Below, piece after piece: positions 7,895 to 15,696 of a stretch of 28,485 bases of DNA. Position numbers and translations under genes: made by a program. The notes below the pieces were generated by a model. It worked only from the letters and a program-made list of their open reading frames with translations. It did no database searches and was not told the DNA's origin. This stretch comes from Desulfobacteraceae bacterium. Its GTDB lineage: Bacteria; Desulfobacterota; DSM-4660; Desulfatiglandales; Desulfatiglandaceae. The stretch's first letter is position 1. Every line of letters begins with the position of its first letter. The stretch is from positions 2,051,306-2,079,790 of the forward strand of contig CP070700.1 of the NCBI GenBank assembly GCA_020349865.1. The letters run 5' to 3'.

Positions 7895-9592
7895 ATGTCG
7901 GCCGCGATGAAAAAGAATCACTATGGGTCTATGAGAAAAATCATCCTAGCCAGTATGATCCTAGTACCGGTCATTCCATTTATTTTGATCTTGGGTATCG
8001 GCTACTATTACTTCACAACTTCCATAGAGACCAGTACCATTTCCAGCATGAAGCGAATTGTCGGAGACCACCGCCACATGATTGAATCCTTTCTCCAAGA
8101 ACGGAAAGCTAATCTCGAGTTTATCCTTCAATCGTACGACTATGAAGAGATAAGCGACCCTCAAAAGCTTTATGATGTCTTTATCCGATTGCAAAAAGAA
8201 TCCAACGCCTTCGTTGATCTCGGCGTTTTTAGTGAAGAGGGCATCCACGTGGCATACCAAGGACCGTACAAACTAGTGGGTAGGGATTACGGGAAGGAAG
8301 ACTGGTTCAAGCAAGTCATGAAAGAATGCTACTATGTGAGCGATATCTTTTTGGGCTTTCGTCGGACACCACATTTCATCATTGCCCTCACTAAAGAAGA
8401 AGCAGGTATAAAATGGGTACTTCGCGCAACCATTGATACGTACATATTTAATGAACTCGTCAAGAAGGTTCGCATTGGTAAAACAGGTGAAGCATATATA
8501 CTGAATGCCCAAGGCGTATTTCAGACAGAGCGCCGCTCGGGTGGGAATCTGATGGATAAAGACCAAGACAGCATTGCATATTCAGAACCTCACGAGGGTA
8601 TCAAAACTTTTATTCAAAAAGATTCAAGAGGTGACGAACATTTATACGCCACGACCTGGATCAAAGATAAGAAATGGTTGCTGGTTGTAAGGCAGGAAAA
8701 GGCCGATGCATTTAAAGCCCTTCGGGCGGCCAGTTACTTGATCGTCCTTATTATCGTCATCGGCGGGTCAGCCATCATTGGAGTGGCTTTTTATCTGACC
8801 AATCGCATTGTTAGACGCATGGAGCAGATGGATGTGGAAAAAGAGCAGCTAAGTGATCAGCTCATCAGGGCTAGCCGTTTGGCAGAACTCGGTGAGATGG
8901 CGGCAGGTTTCGCCCATGAGATCAACAATCCCCTTCAAATCATGAAATCTGAGCAGGCCCTTATTACAAGCATCCTGTCGAATCTAAAAGAGAAAGGTGA
9001 ATTAAGTGACTCGGAAGATCTGGCTGAACTGGAAGATTCCATGGATCAAATAGGCTCACAAGTCGACCGTTGTGGAGAAATCACTCAAGCTATCCTCAAA
9101 TTTGGTAGACAGGGGGAACCTATATCTAAAGATGTGGATCTAAGGAATTTAATACCAGAGGTTGCGGAAATGGTGGCAAAGAAGGCGAGTGTTCATGGCA
9201 TTGCATTGAAGCAGGAGATTTCAACGGATACCCCTCCCATTCACGGAGATCCTTCGCAAGTGCAACAAGTTCTACTCAACCTTTTCAATAATGCTATTGA
9301 CGCAATTCTTAGCAAACACGGTTCTTCAGGCGGAGAGATGCGTATTGAGGCGATGCCGGAAGAGAATGGGAAAGTCGTCATTAAGGTCACGGACAATGGC
9401 TGTGGAATTAGCCCTGAGAATCTAAAGAGGGTATTTTCCCCGTTCTTTACCACCAAGCCAGCGGGAAACGGGACGGGGTTAGGCCTTTCTGTCTGCTACG
9501 GCATCATCAACAACATGGGCGGTGTCATGGAGGTGGATAGTGAAAAGGACATTGGTACAACCTTCACCATTCATCTGCTAGCCTCAGGTTAG
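7895..9592 (+). CDS. Sensor histidine kinase with periplasmic Cache-type sensor (kinase2)
   Basis: The 565-residue kinase is a paralogue of kinase1 with the same layout: TM1 at about 17-40, a double-Cache-like sensor to about 278, TM2 at about 280-303, HisKA with [12 protein letters not shown] (His341), and HATPase with NLFNNAIDA, DNGCG (500-504) and GTGLGL (526-531). Sensor residues shared with kinase1 include AFVDLGV, QGPY/VGPY, SDIFLG/SDVYLG, PHFIIA and LRATID. The start is uncertain: ATG 7895 has GAGG only 1 nt before it, while ATG 7907 or ATG 7931 would lie at more usual distances. It begins the second sigma-54-driven module. Partner candidates are receiver2 (9660) and the receiver-CBS protein (12858). 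Confidence 0.92.
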   Translation: MSAAMKKNHYGSMRKIILASMILVPVIPFILILGIGYYYFTTSIETSTISSMKRIVGDHRHMIESFLQERKANLEFILQSYDYEEISDPQKLYDVFIRLQKESNAFVDLGVFSEEGIHVAYQGPYKLVGRDYGKEDWFKQVMKECYYVSDIFLGFRRTPHFIIALTKEEAGIKWVLRATIDTYIFNELVKKVRIGKTGEAYILNAQGVFQTERRSGGNLMDKDQDSIAYSEPHEGIKTFIQKDSRGDEHLYATTWIKDKKWLLVVRQEKADAFKALRAASYLIVLIIVIGGSAIIGVAFYLTNRIVRRMEQMDVEKEQLSDQLIRASRLAELGEMAAGFAHEINNPLQIMKSEQALITSILSNLKEKGELSDSEDLAELEDSMDQIGSQVDRCGEITQAILKFGRQGEPISKDVDLRNLIPEVAEMVAKKASVHGIALKQEISTDTPPIHGDPSQVQQVLLNLFNNAIDAILSKHGSSGGEMRIEAMPEENGKVVIKVTDNGCGISPENLKRVFSPFFTTKPAGNGTGLGLSVCYGIINNMGGVMEVDSEKDIGTTFTIHLLASG

Positions 9593-9659
9593 GGTGCAGG
9601 TCCAACACATGCACGTTTAGGTAAACATAAGCATTCCAAAAAATCTTTGGGGGTAAGAT

Positions 9660-10115
9660 ATGGAAGAAATGAAAATCATGTTGGTAGACGATGAGGAGAG
9701 GTTCTTAGAGACCACACAAAAACTGCTCACAAAAAAAGGCATTGAGGCCATGATCGCCACAAGCGGGGTTGAGGCCCTGGAAAAACTGAGATCCCACAAC
9801 ATCCACGTGGTGATTCTGGATGTGAAGATGCCTGGCATGGATGGCATCGAGACTTTGAAGGCGATTAAGAGGCACTTTCCCTTGGTGGAGGTTATTATGC
9901 TAACCGGGCATGCCACGGTGGAATCCGCGGTGGAAGGCTTAAAATCCGGAGCCACCGACTATTTAACCAAACCCGCAGACATCAATGAGCTCATCGAAAA
10001 AGCAGAGGAAGCATTTGAGAAAAGGCAGAGGCTGGAGGAAAAGATTCGGGTAGCTCAGACACGGAGCTTCATGAAGTCTCCAAGGGAAATCATTCGAGAG
10101 ACAGAGCAATCATAA
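9660..10115 (+). CDS. Single-domain response regulator (receiver2)
   Basis: The 151-residue receiver has Asp10-Asp11, phospho-acceptor Asp54 (VVILDVKMPGMDG), Thr82 and Lys104 (YLTKP). A basic helical tail of about 30 residues (KIRVAQTRSF) resembles the tail of receiver1 (KIRKAQIKEL), so the two proteins and their tails were duplicated together with their kinases. No DNA-binding domain is present. It lies 67 bp after kinase2 and upstream of the small membrane protein and DASS2, which makes it the likely phosphate acceptor of kinase2. Confidence 0.9.
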   Translation: MEEMKIMLVDDEERFLETTQKLLTKKGIEAMIATSGVEALEKLRSHNIHVVILDVKMPGMDGIETLKAIKRHFPLVEVIMLTGHATVESAVEGLKSGATDYLTKPADINELIEKAEEAFEKRQRLEEKIRVAQTRSFMKSPREIIRETEQS

Positions 10116-10149
10116 ACGCACATATCACAGCGGCGCAGGAAGGAATAAC

Positions 10150-10281
10150 ATGGGCCGAACGAAACAGAGCTTTAAGAAGGGCGTTGTGAGATACTCAAGA
10201 GAGACAGAACGTACCTTCTTTTTCTATGCCACCATAGCGATGTTTGTTCTGTATGGTTGTTTGAAGCTTTTTGGTGGTTGA
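10150..10281 (+). CDS. 43-residue single-span membrane protein
   Basis: A short frame starts at ATG 10150 behind an AGGAAGG ribosome binding site. It encodes a basic N-terminus (MGRTKQSFKKGVVRYSRETE) and one hydrophobic helix (TFFFYATIAMFVLYGCLKLF), then GG and a TGA. Positive-inside rules put the N-terminus in the cytoplasm. It fills the gap between receiver2 and DASS2 on the same strand. The good ribosome binding site, clean topology and location suggest a small accessory subunit of the transporter or kinase. No known family is recognised. Small proteins of this kind are easily missed by gene callers. Confidence 0.6.
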   Translation: MGRTKQSFKKGVVRYSRETERTFFFYATIAMFVLYGCLKLFGG

Positions 10282-10369
10282 TCGGATTGAAACAGAGCTT
10301 GGTGCACACATAGAAGGGTTACAGGGCTCCCGATATTCAAATCAGTTGCCTGGAAAAAAGGAGGAAATA

Positions 10370-12217
10370 ATGGTTGAGCAAAAGAAAAAGGCTTCTGGAT
10401 ATGACAAATATATCAATTGGAGAGTCTTCATTATACCCCTCGGAGTGCTCATTCTATTGCTCATCATGCCCACCCCTAAAAGCATGCTAGATGTGGGGGT
10501 GGAATATGCCTTTGGTCCCAAATATGTTCAGGAGCTCTTTGCGAAAGAACTCTTCGGGCATCGCAGTTCTGTACTTAGCCAGTGGCAGATCCAAATGGTG
10601 AGAATGATGGAAGTAAGTCTTCAAAAATCCTCGTTTGGCCATGCCTCTTTTCTGAAAAGAAATGAAAAATGGTGCAAAGAGAATGGCATTCCAAACACAA
10701 AAGAGCATCTAGGACACATTAGGGCCTTTGCAAAACAGATTCCTCCTGACAGATTCAGGGAGATTATGGACAAGGGTTATCAACTAAGAAACGAGAAGCT
10801 AACTTTTGACAAACTTAGCGCAGAAGAAAAGGCTAAGGCCCTTAGGGCTGGCTTCCATGTCAAGGCAGCTGTAAGTATTGTTCTATTTGTGGTCCTCTGT
10901 TTTGTAACAGAGGCGATGCCGCTTCCCATGGTGGCTTTTTCTATCGGAATTATTGCTATGCTATGTGGTATCGTAAGTAGGAGAACCGTTGCAGGACTCT
11001 ACTGGTCCGACGCCACCTGGTTTATTATGGGGAGCCTCATGTTTGCCACTGCCTTTGTCAAAACAGGTGTGGATAAACGGATTGCCATGATGATGTTCGG
11101 GAAATTGAAAAACCCGGATATCAAGTGGGTTACCCTCATCATTGTGTGCATTATTGCGCCCCTAACCATGTTCATGTCTGACCATGCCCTGGCAGCCATG
11201 TTTTTGCCGATAGGCATTCTCCTTTACACCACCTCCACGGCTGCCAAAGGTGAGGAGGACCCCGAGCTGGCAAAGATGCTCATGATTACCATTGCTATGG
11301 CCTGTAATATAGGAGGCTCCTTGGCTCCTTCAGGTGCGGCACGTAATATCATTATGATGAGCTATGCAGAGGATATGTTCGGTCTTTCTATGGGATTCGG
11401 TCAGTGGTGTGTCTATTGCATCCCATTTCTGGTCTTTTTGATTCCAGTCACTTGGTTTATGCTAAACCGGCGATTTAAGCCGTCTATCACCAACCTGGGT
11501 GAAGCACTCAACGTAGTCAAAGGAGAGACGGCCAAGGTGGGTGGAAAATGGACTAGACAGCAAAAAATCACTATGGCCATTTTCCTGGTGATGTTATTTT
11601 GCTGGATTACTGAAAAGAACCTCATTATGAAGCTCACGGGCATCCGATTCGGAATCGGTGTGATCGCCGTGATGGGGGCCATCGCTTATATTATCTCAGG
11701 AGTCGTGAACTGGCGAGACTATCAGACAAGGGTGGACTGGGGTGTCGTCTGGCTCTATGCTGGAGCCATCATCTTTGGTCGCGTGCTGGTGGAAACAGGA
11801 GGGGCTTACTGGATTGCACGTAGTCTTGTCAATTTGACTGTTCCCCTTGGTGTTGGTGAAGGCATCGGGCTCTTGTTGACAGGCAATGTGATCACAGCTC
11901 TCCTGACCCAGATCATGGCAGACGGGCCGGCCTGCGCAGCGGTAGGTCCCGTCACCTTGGCCATGGCCGGCATTGTGCATCCAGGAACCTCTATGATCCC
12001 CTTTATGGCCATGGGAACCGCAATAGCTTCATCCTTCGCCTATTGTCTGGTCATAGGGACGCCCCCTAACGCCATCGTCTACGCCAGTGGATATTTGGAG
12101 GCGAAGGACTATCTGCGTGTGGGCGTGATTCTTTGGTTTACAAACATAGCGGGGCTGGCCTTGATTGCATCCACCTACTGGAGATGGGTGGGATGGTCAG
12201 GGCTCATGCCTTACTAA
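10370..12217 (+). CDS. DASS/SLC13-family sodium:anion symporter (DASS2)
   Basis: This integral membrane transporter (615 residues from ATG 10370) is a divergent paralogue of DASS1. The start is set by AAAAGGAGG 5 nt upstream; an in-frame GTG at 10271 has no such site and would overlap the small membrane protein gene. After TM1 (about 16-33) comes an unusually long soluble insert of about 150 residues, helical and charged, before TM2 near 196. Family motifs are visible in both half-repeats: NIGGSLAPSGAARNIIM, and near the C-terminus ASSFAYCLVIGTPPNAIVYA. Sodium-coupled uptake of sulfate or a dicarboxylate is expected from the family; the substrate is not known. It lies in the operon led by kinase2. 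Confidence 0.88.
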   Translation: MVEQKKKASGYDKYINWRVFIIPLGVLILLLIMPTPKSMLDVGVEYAFGPKYVQELFAKELFGHRSSVLSQWQIQMVRMMEVSLQKSSFGHASFLKRNEKWCKENGIPNTKEHLGHIRAFAKQIPPDRFREIMDKGYQLRNEKLTFDKLSAEEKAKALRAGFHVKAAVSIVLFVVLCFVTEAMPLPMVAFSIGIIAMLCGIVSRRTVAGLYWSDATWFIMGSLMFATAFVKTGVDKRIAMMMFGKLKNPDIKWVTLIIVCIIAPLTMFMSDHALAAMFLPIGILLYTTSTAAKGEEDPELAKMLMITIAMACNIGGSLAPSGAARNIIMMSYAEDMFGLSMGFGQWCVYCIPFLVFLIPVTWFMLNRRFKPSITNLGEALNVVKGETAKVGGKWTRQQKITMAIFLVMLFCWITEKNLIMKLTGIRFGIGVIAVMGAIAYIISGVVNWRDYQTRVDWGVVWLYAGAIIFGRVLVETGGAYWIARSLVNLTVPLGVGEGIGLLLTGNVITALLTQIMADGPACAAVGPVTLAMAGIVHPGTSMIPFMAMGTAIASSFAYCLVIGTPPNAIVYASGYLEAKDYLRVGVILWFTNIAGLALIASTYWRWVGWSGLMPY

Positions 12218-12267
12218 TTTAGGCACAACCGTCCGTAAGGGTGAAACTTCAAGTGAGGAGAGAGACC

Positions 12268-12822
12268 ATGCTAATAAACGAGATCTTGCTTCGAGACAAG
12301 AAAAAATGGGAATGGGCAGCCTCCTTTAAAGGATTTATAAAAACTTCTGGGAGATTGCTGCTTCATCCTGGCCAGTTTTATGAGGAAATGAGCAAAGGGA
12401 AGGAGTATATGGGCGCTTTACCATTCCTTTTGTCCACCTGTATCCTCTTTACCCTTCTGGCGGGCTTCATGATGGCACAAGGGAAGGCCTTAATATATCT
12501 CATATTCTTTTTGAATGCCTTCTTAATGCCTTTCATCATGGCATTCATCCTTTATCTTTCCACCCTCGTCTTATGCAGGGAAGTGTTTACGTATCAGAGT
12601 CTGTTCCGAATCACGGCATATGCCAATGTAACTCTTCTGTCTGCCTGGATTCCAGGATTGTCTTGGGTGATGGGTATCTGGAAGTTTTGTTTGATAGGTC
12701 TCGGGATGGTCAAAGTGGGTCGTATAAGCGGCATGAAGGCCTTTATTTCACTTGTGGCTACGGCATGCATATTTGTCCTGTTGATCCAGGTGTTGCAACT
12801 TTTGCTAAGTAATGTGAAATAA
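12268..12822 (+). CDS. Yip1-family-like membrane protein
   Basis: The protein has 184 residues from ATG 12268, chosen because GAGGAGAG lies just upstream; the in-frame GTG at 12241 lacks a site. It has a cytoplasmic N-terminus with a LLLHPGQFYEEM segment typical of bacterial YIP1-domain proteins (a P-x-x-F/Y-x-x-M box). About five hydrophobic segments follow from residue 57 on. The function of bacterial Yip1-like proteins is poorly known; they often sit beside transporters or polysaccharide genes. Here it follows DASS2 by 50 bp and precedes the receiver-CBS gene by 35 bp, so it belongs to the same operon and probably helps membrane assembly or regulation of the transporter (inference). Confidence 0.65.
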   Translation: MLINEILLRDKKKWEWAASFKGFIKTSGRLLLHPGQFYEEMSKGKEYMGALPFLLSTCILFTLLAGFMMAQGKALIYLIFFLNAFLMPFIMAFILYLSTLVLCREVFTYQSLFRITAYANVTLLSAWIPGLSWVMGIWKFCLIGLGMVKVGRISGMKAFISLVATACIFVLLIQVLQLLLSNVK

Positions 12823-12857
12823 CCAGGCCAAACCCTCAAATGAAGGAGGCGTCTAAA

Positions 12858-13760
12858 ATGAGTGAAAAGATCAAAGTTTTAATCGTCGATGACGAAGCGC
12901 AGTTTCGAGTAACCACCAAAAAGCTTCTGGATAGAAGGGGATTCAATACGATTGTGGCTGAAAGCGGTGAGGCGGCTATCCATAAACTAAAAGAGAATCC
13001 AGATGTGGTGATTTTAGATGTCAAAATGCCTGGTATGGATGGACATCAAGCGCTCAGGGAGACAAAAAAACTTGCTTCCCATGTCCCTGTCATCATGCTC
13101 ACCGGACACGGAGCATTGCCCTCTGCAAGAGAGGCCCTGGTTGAAGGGGCATTCGATTATCTTGCAAAACCTTGCGATATGGATCTTCTCGCCTCCAAAA
13201 TTACCGATGCCTATGAGCACAGTAAAAAGAGACCTCTTCCTGAGGAGAAGAGGGTCATTGACGCCATGGTACCTCTTGAAGATTTTACGATGGTAAAAGA
13301 AGAAAAGACCATCAAGGATGCCATTCAGATCTTGAAAGACTCGCTCACTGCAAAGGTATCCACCAGCCGAATTATGGAAACAAAGCACCGGTCTATTCTT
13401 GTCTTTGACGAGAAGGGAAATATGGAGGGGATTCTGACCGTCACAGACCTACTTTCATCAATCATGCCTGCCTATTTGAGTGCTCCCAAGCCATCAACGG
13501 CGGACAGTGTCCAGTATTCTCCCATGTTCTGGAAGGGGATGTTTATAAGAGAGGTCAAGGCGCTGGCCAAAAAGAAGATGAGTGAGATCATGTCTCCAGC
13601 GCCTTTGACGATTGACGGAGAGTCGAATCTCTTGGAGGCCACCTATATAATGGTAAGCAATAATGTCAGACGCTTAGTTGTTGTCAGTAAAGGGGAAGTG
13701 GTTGGTGTGATTCGTGAGCTGGACCTGTTCTTTGAAATGAATAGAATTCTGAGAGAGTGA
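12858..13760 (+). CDS. Response regulator with CBS-pair output (receiver-CBS)
   Basis: The protein has 300 residues from ATG 12858, 8 nt after AAGGAGG. Residues 1-120 are a receiver with Asp11-Asp12, phospho-acceptor Asp54 (VVILDVKMPGMDG), Thr82 and Lys104 (YLAKP). Residues about 140-300 form two CBS motifs: first HRSILVFDEKGNMEGILTVTDL, second MSEIMSPAPLTIDGESNLLEA continuing through VRRLVVVSKGEVVGVIRELD. CBS pairs bind adenine nucleotides, so this regulator could combine phosphorylation with energy status. It has no DNA-binding domain. As the last gene of the kinase2 operon, it may be a second acceptor for kinase2 and act on DASS2 or Yip1 at the membrane (inference). Confidence 0.88.
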   Translation: MSEKIKVLIVDDEAQFRVTTKKLLDRRGFNTIVAESGEAAIHKLKENPDVVILDVKMPGMDGHQALRETKKLASHVPVIMLTGHGALPSAREALVEGAFDYLAKPCDMDLLASKITDAYEHSKKRPLPEEKRVIDAMVPLEDFTMVKEEKTIKDAIQILKDSLTAKVSTSRIMETKHRSILVFDEKGNMEGILTVTDLLSSIMPAYLSAPKPSTADSVQYSPMFWKGMFIREVKALAKKKMSEIMSPAPLTIDGESNLLEATYIMVSNNVRRLVVVSKGEVVGVIRELDLFFEMNRILRE

Positions 13761-13815
13761 ACCTTTTCCCCGGAGCAACCTCGATGACAGTTGAATGGTG
13801 AAGACCTTTAACCTT

Positions 13816-14007
13816 TCAATGGGCTTGAACTGCTCCTTCCAAAGTCCTCCAATTCTCCCTGCCAAAGTCGATAGAGGGATCCAGTTCCAAGGCAGTATGG
13901 TAATAACGGATGGCGTTCTCTTTGGATCAAGCCTGAAGGATTTTTTGGAAGCACTTGATAGCCTTTTCATGTTCTCTGAGCTTGAAACCTTAAAGCATCA
14001 GCTCAAT
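13816..14007 (-). pseudogene. Decayed TPR-like fragment
   Basis: Read on the minus strand in one frame, this stretch gives TPR-like segments broken by stop codons: IELML, stop, GFKLREHEKAIKCFQKILQA, stop, SKENAIRYYHTALELDPSID and so on. The pattern A-I-x-C-F-x-K-x-L followed by A-I-R-Y-Y-x-x-A-L-E-L-D-P is the tetratricopeptide consensus. No start or intact frame exists. It lies just downstream of the PstS-like gene on the same strand and is probably the relic of a neighbouring TPR protein. The call rests on pattern only. Confidence 0.4.
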
Positions 14008-14056
14008 GGTTTAAGGTTTGCTTTGCGGATCACAGGTTCAATGGCTTATTGGAAAT

Positions 14057-14869
14057 CTACTCACACTCTTCAAGGGACGGCATTACGCCTCTTTTTTTCA
14101 TGATCTCTTTGCCTTCTTTGGACTTAATGTGATCGATAAATTCTTTAACAGCCCCGGAAGGTTTTCCTTTGGTGACAAAAGAGAACATCTGACAATAAGG
14201 ATAATTGCTATCCATGGGATCCATCCCGTCAATCTTAAGGGCTTTTATTCCTTCCTGTCTAGCAGCGCCTTGTGCTATAAAAGAGATAGACCACGGAAAA
14301 CGACTCACGACTTCAACAACCGTAGTTGACTTATAGGCCATAAGATCGTATGCGATCAGTTCTCTATGCATGGGGTTTCGGCTAAAATTCTTGTAGGCTG
14401 CTGAATTTTTTCCAGGCACAATCACCATTATAGGTTTATCAGGTCCCCCGAGTTCCTTCCAGTTACCTATCTCCCCAGTGAAAATTTCCCTGAGTTCTTC
14501 ATCGGTGACGTTAGTTAACGGATTTTGTACATTTACAATAACAGCTAATGGGTCCCTGGAAAAAATGGTCTCCCAATAGCCGTACTCTTTGTGACGCGGA
14601 TACAGTCTCCGGCCAGTTGCGGCGACGTCGGTGAAATCACGCATCACTAAATTGACCGCTGAGGCGGATGAGCAAACATGCACATCAACCTTAATTCCGG
14701 TTTTCTTAGTAAATGCATCTATTCTCGCCTTTTCCAATGCTTCATAGATTTGGGCAGAACAAGAATATTTGATGACTTCTTCGGCTCGGACAGACCCGCC
14801 CAGTGCAATGAGGGAGCCGGATAAGGCCATTGCACATATAATGAAAACAATCAAACAAGCTCTTTTCAT
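14057..14869 (-). CDS. PstS-like periplasmic substrate-binding protein (orphan)
   Basis: The 270-residue protein has a clear signal peptide (MKRACLIVFIICAMALSGSL, cleavage likely after VRA at about 29) and a type-2 periplasmic binding fold. DVAATGRRLYPRHKEYG, DPLAVIVNVQNPLTNVT, EELREIFTGEIGNWKELGG and IMVIVPGKNSAAYKNF match the phosphate/tungstate-type binding proteins of the PstS group. No ABC permease or ATPase lies nearby. It may therefore deliver an anion to another system or feed a sensor such as the Cache kinases. The ribosome binding site is AAGGAGGG, 5 nt before ATG. A sigma-54-like promoter lies about 250 bp upstream, with palindrome A a further 115 bp away. The shared palindrome puts it with the two DASS modules. 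Confidence 0.85.
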   Translation of the reverse strand: MKRACLIVFIICAMALSGSLIALGGSVRAEEVIKYSCSAQIYEALEKARIDAFTKKTGIKVDVHVCSSASAVNLVMRDFTDVAATGRRLYPRHKEYGYWETIFSRDPLAVIVNVQNPLTNVTDEELREIFTGEIGNWKELGGPDKPIMVIVPGKNSAAYKNFSRNPMHRELIAYDLMAYKSTTVVEVVSRFPWSISFIAQGAARQEGIKALKIDGMDPMDSNYPYCQMFSFVTKGKPSGAVKEFIDHIKSKEGKEIMKKRGVMPSLEECE

Positions 14870-15117
14870 TTTATCCCTCCTTCCATGCTATCATAGCAAT
14901 TTAGAATATACCGAAAATTCTCATCTCTCTGGTTAGAGAAAGGTAGATTGGTTAAATCACCTCCTTTCATATGGGCTCTATAGCCTGCACTCGGAAGTCC
15001 TCTATGTTGGGCGCGAGCCGCAGCAACTTTCGCAATTGCAAGAGTTTCGTTACCTTGTCAAGATTGTCAAATCGTTGTTCAGAGAACATGCGCTCTAAAC
15101 AATCTAAGAATAAGAAC

Positions 15118-15133
15118 TTCAATAATTGTGCCA
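15118..15133 (-). promoter_or_regulatory. sigma-54-like promoter for the PstS-like gene
   Basis: On the minus strand the site reads TGGCAC-AATTA-TTGAA. The -24 box is perfect and the spacing correct, but the -12 dinucleotide is GA rather than GC, which weakens the call. The exact 115-bp distance to palindrome A at 15240-15254 (same geometry as two better promoters) supports it. Transcription would begin near 15106 and leave a leader of about 235 nt. Confidence 0.55.
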
Positions 15134-15239
15134 AGAGATTGGAGGGACGGGAATGAGGGTAACTTATTGAAAGAAATATAGGTTAGATGACAGGAGTAGA
15201 TTTCTGCACACCGACCAATAGGAATGACTGTCAGTGTTT

Positions 15240-15254
15240 TTTACAGATTGTAAA
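15240..15254. promoter_or_regulatory. Enhancer-type palindrome A (copy 3)
   Basis: On the minus strand it reads TTTACA-ATC-TGTAAA, identical to copy 1, followed by AAAACACTGACA. Its centre is 115 bp before the GG of the minus-strand sigma-54-like site at 15133. The gap 14870-15696 holds this site, that promoter, a hairpin at 15435-15463 and a weak plus-strand sigma-54-like site at 15623; no convincing gene was found there. Confidence 0.65.
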
Positions 15255-15434
15255 GTGCCGAGTTCTTCTCTCCTCCTGATTTTATCAGCCTCATGTAGCA
15301 GCTCGTCTATCAGATCCTGGCTATAGTCTCTTGCATCCGACATATAAACCATCCGAAATCTTCAACCCTCCCAGCGTCTATTCCATGGGCCAGACCAGAA
15401 AGGCTGAAGAAGTCTTTTTTTGGAAAAAAGTGTT

Positions 15435-15463
15435 ACCCTAAACAAGGAGGACCCTCCTAGGGT
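15435..15463. terminator. Hairpin, possible minus-strand terminator
   Basis: The outer arms ACCCTA/TAGGGT enclose AGGAG/CTCCT arms. On the minus strand the hairpin is followed 5 nt later by six T, which fits a Rho-independent terminator; the plus strand lacks a T-run. No gene reading into it from the minus strand was found, so its role is unclear. Confidence 0.3.
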
Positions 15464-15622
15464 TATTTCCGAATATCAAGTATCAATGATAACTTTGATT
15501 TCCACCCACTGTCACTTCATAGTTTCCATCCGCAAGCATTATTCTGGGCCCGAGAAAGAAGAAAATCTATAAGGGCCTGTATTTATTTGACTCTTCAGCG
15601 CTGATCCTTTGCTGACGGTCTT

Positions 15623-15638
15623 TGGCATATATTTTGAG
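15623..15638 (+). promoter_or_regulatory. Weak sigma-54-like site before the lipoprotein gene
   Basis: The site reads TGGCAT-ATATT-TTGAG: spacing is right, but the -12 GC is replaced by GA, as in the minus-strand site at 15133. It is 59 bp before the lipoprotein start at 15697. No palindrome A or B is found about 115 bp upstream. Confidence 0.28.
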
Positions 15639-15696
15639 TATTATGAGAGTAAGGAAGCAGCTCATCATTGCTTCATCATGGAAAGGAGGTGAGGGC

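Noticed and set aside
12222..12236. GGCACAACC before the Yip1-like gene as a sigma-54 promoter
   Set aside because: The -24-like part is followed by CG instead of GC at the required spacing, and the gene sits inside a continuous operon.
13795..14329. Plus-strand frames of about 100 codons opposite the PstS-like gene
   Set aside because: They are antisense to a well-supported gene or to the TPR relic and lack coding features.
15164..15352. 62-codon minus-strand frame (MSDARDYSQDLIDELLHEAD...)
   Set aside because: Its middle is the palindrome A site, its end runs into the promoter region, and no ribosome binding site precedes it; a short relic cannot be excluded.
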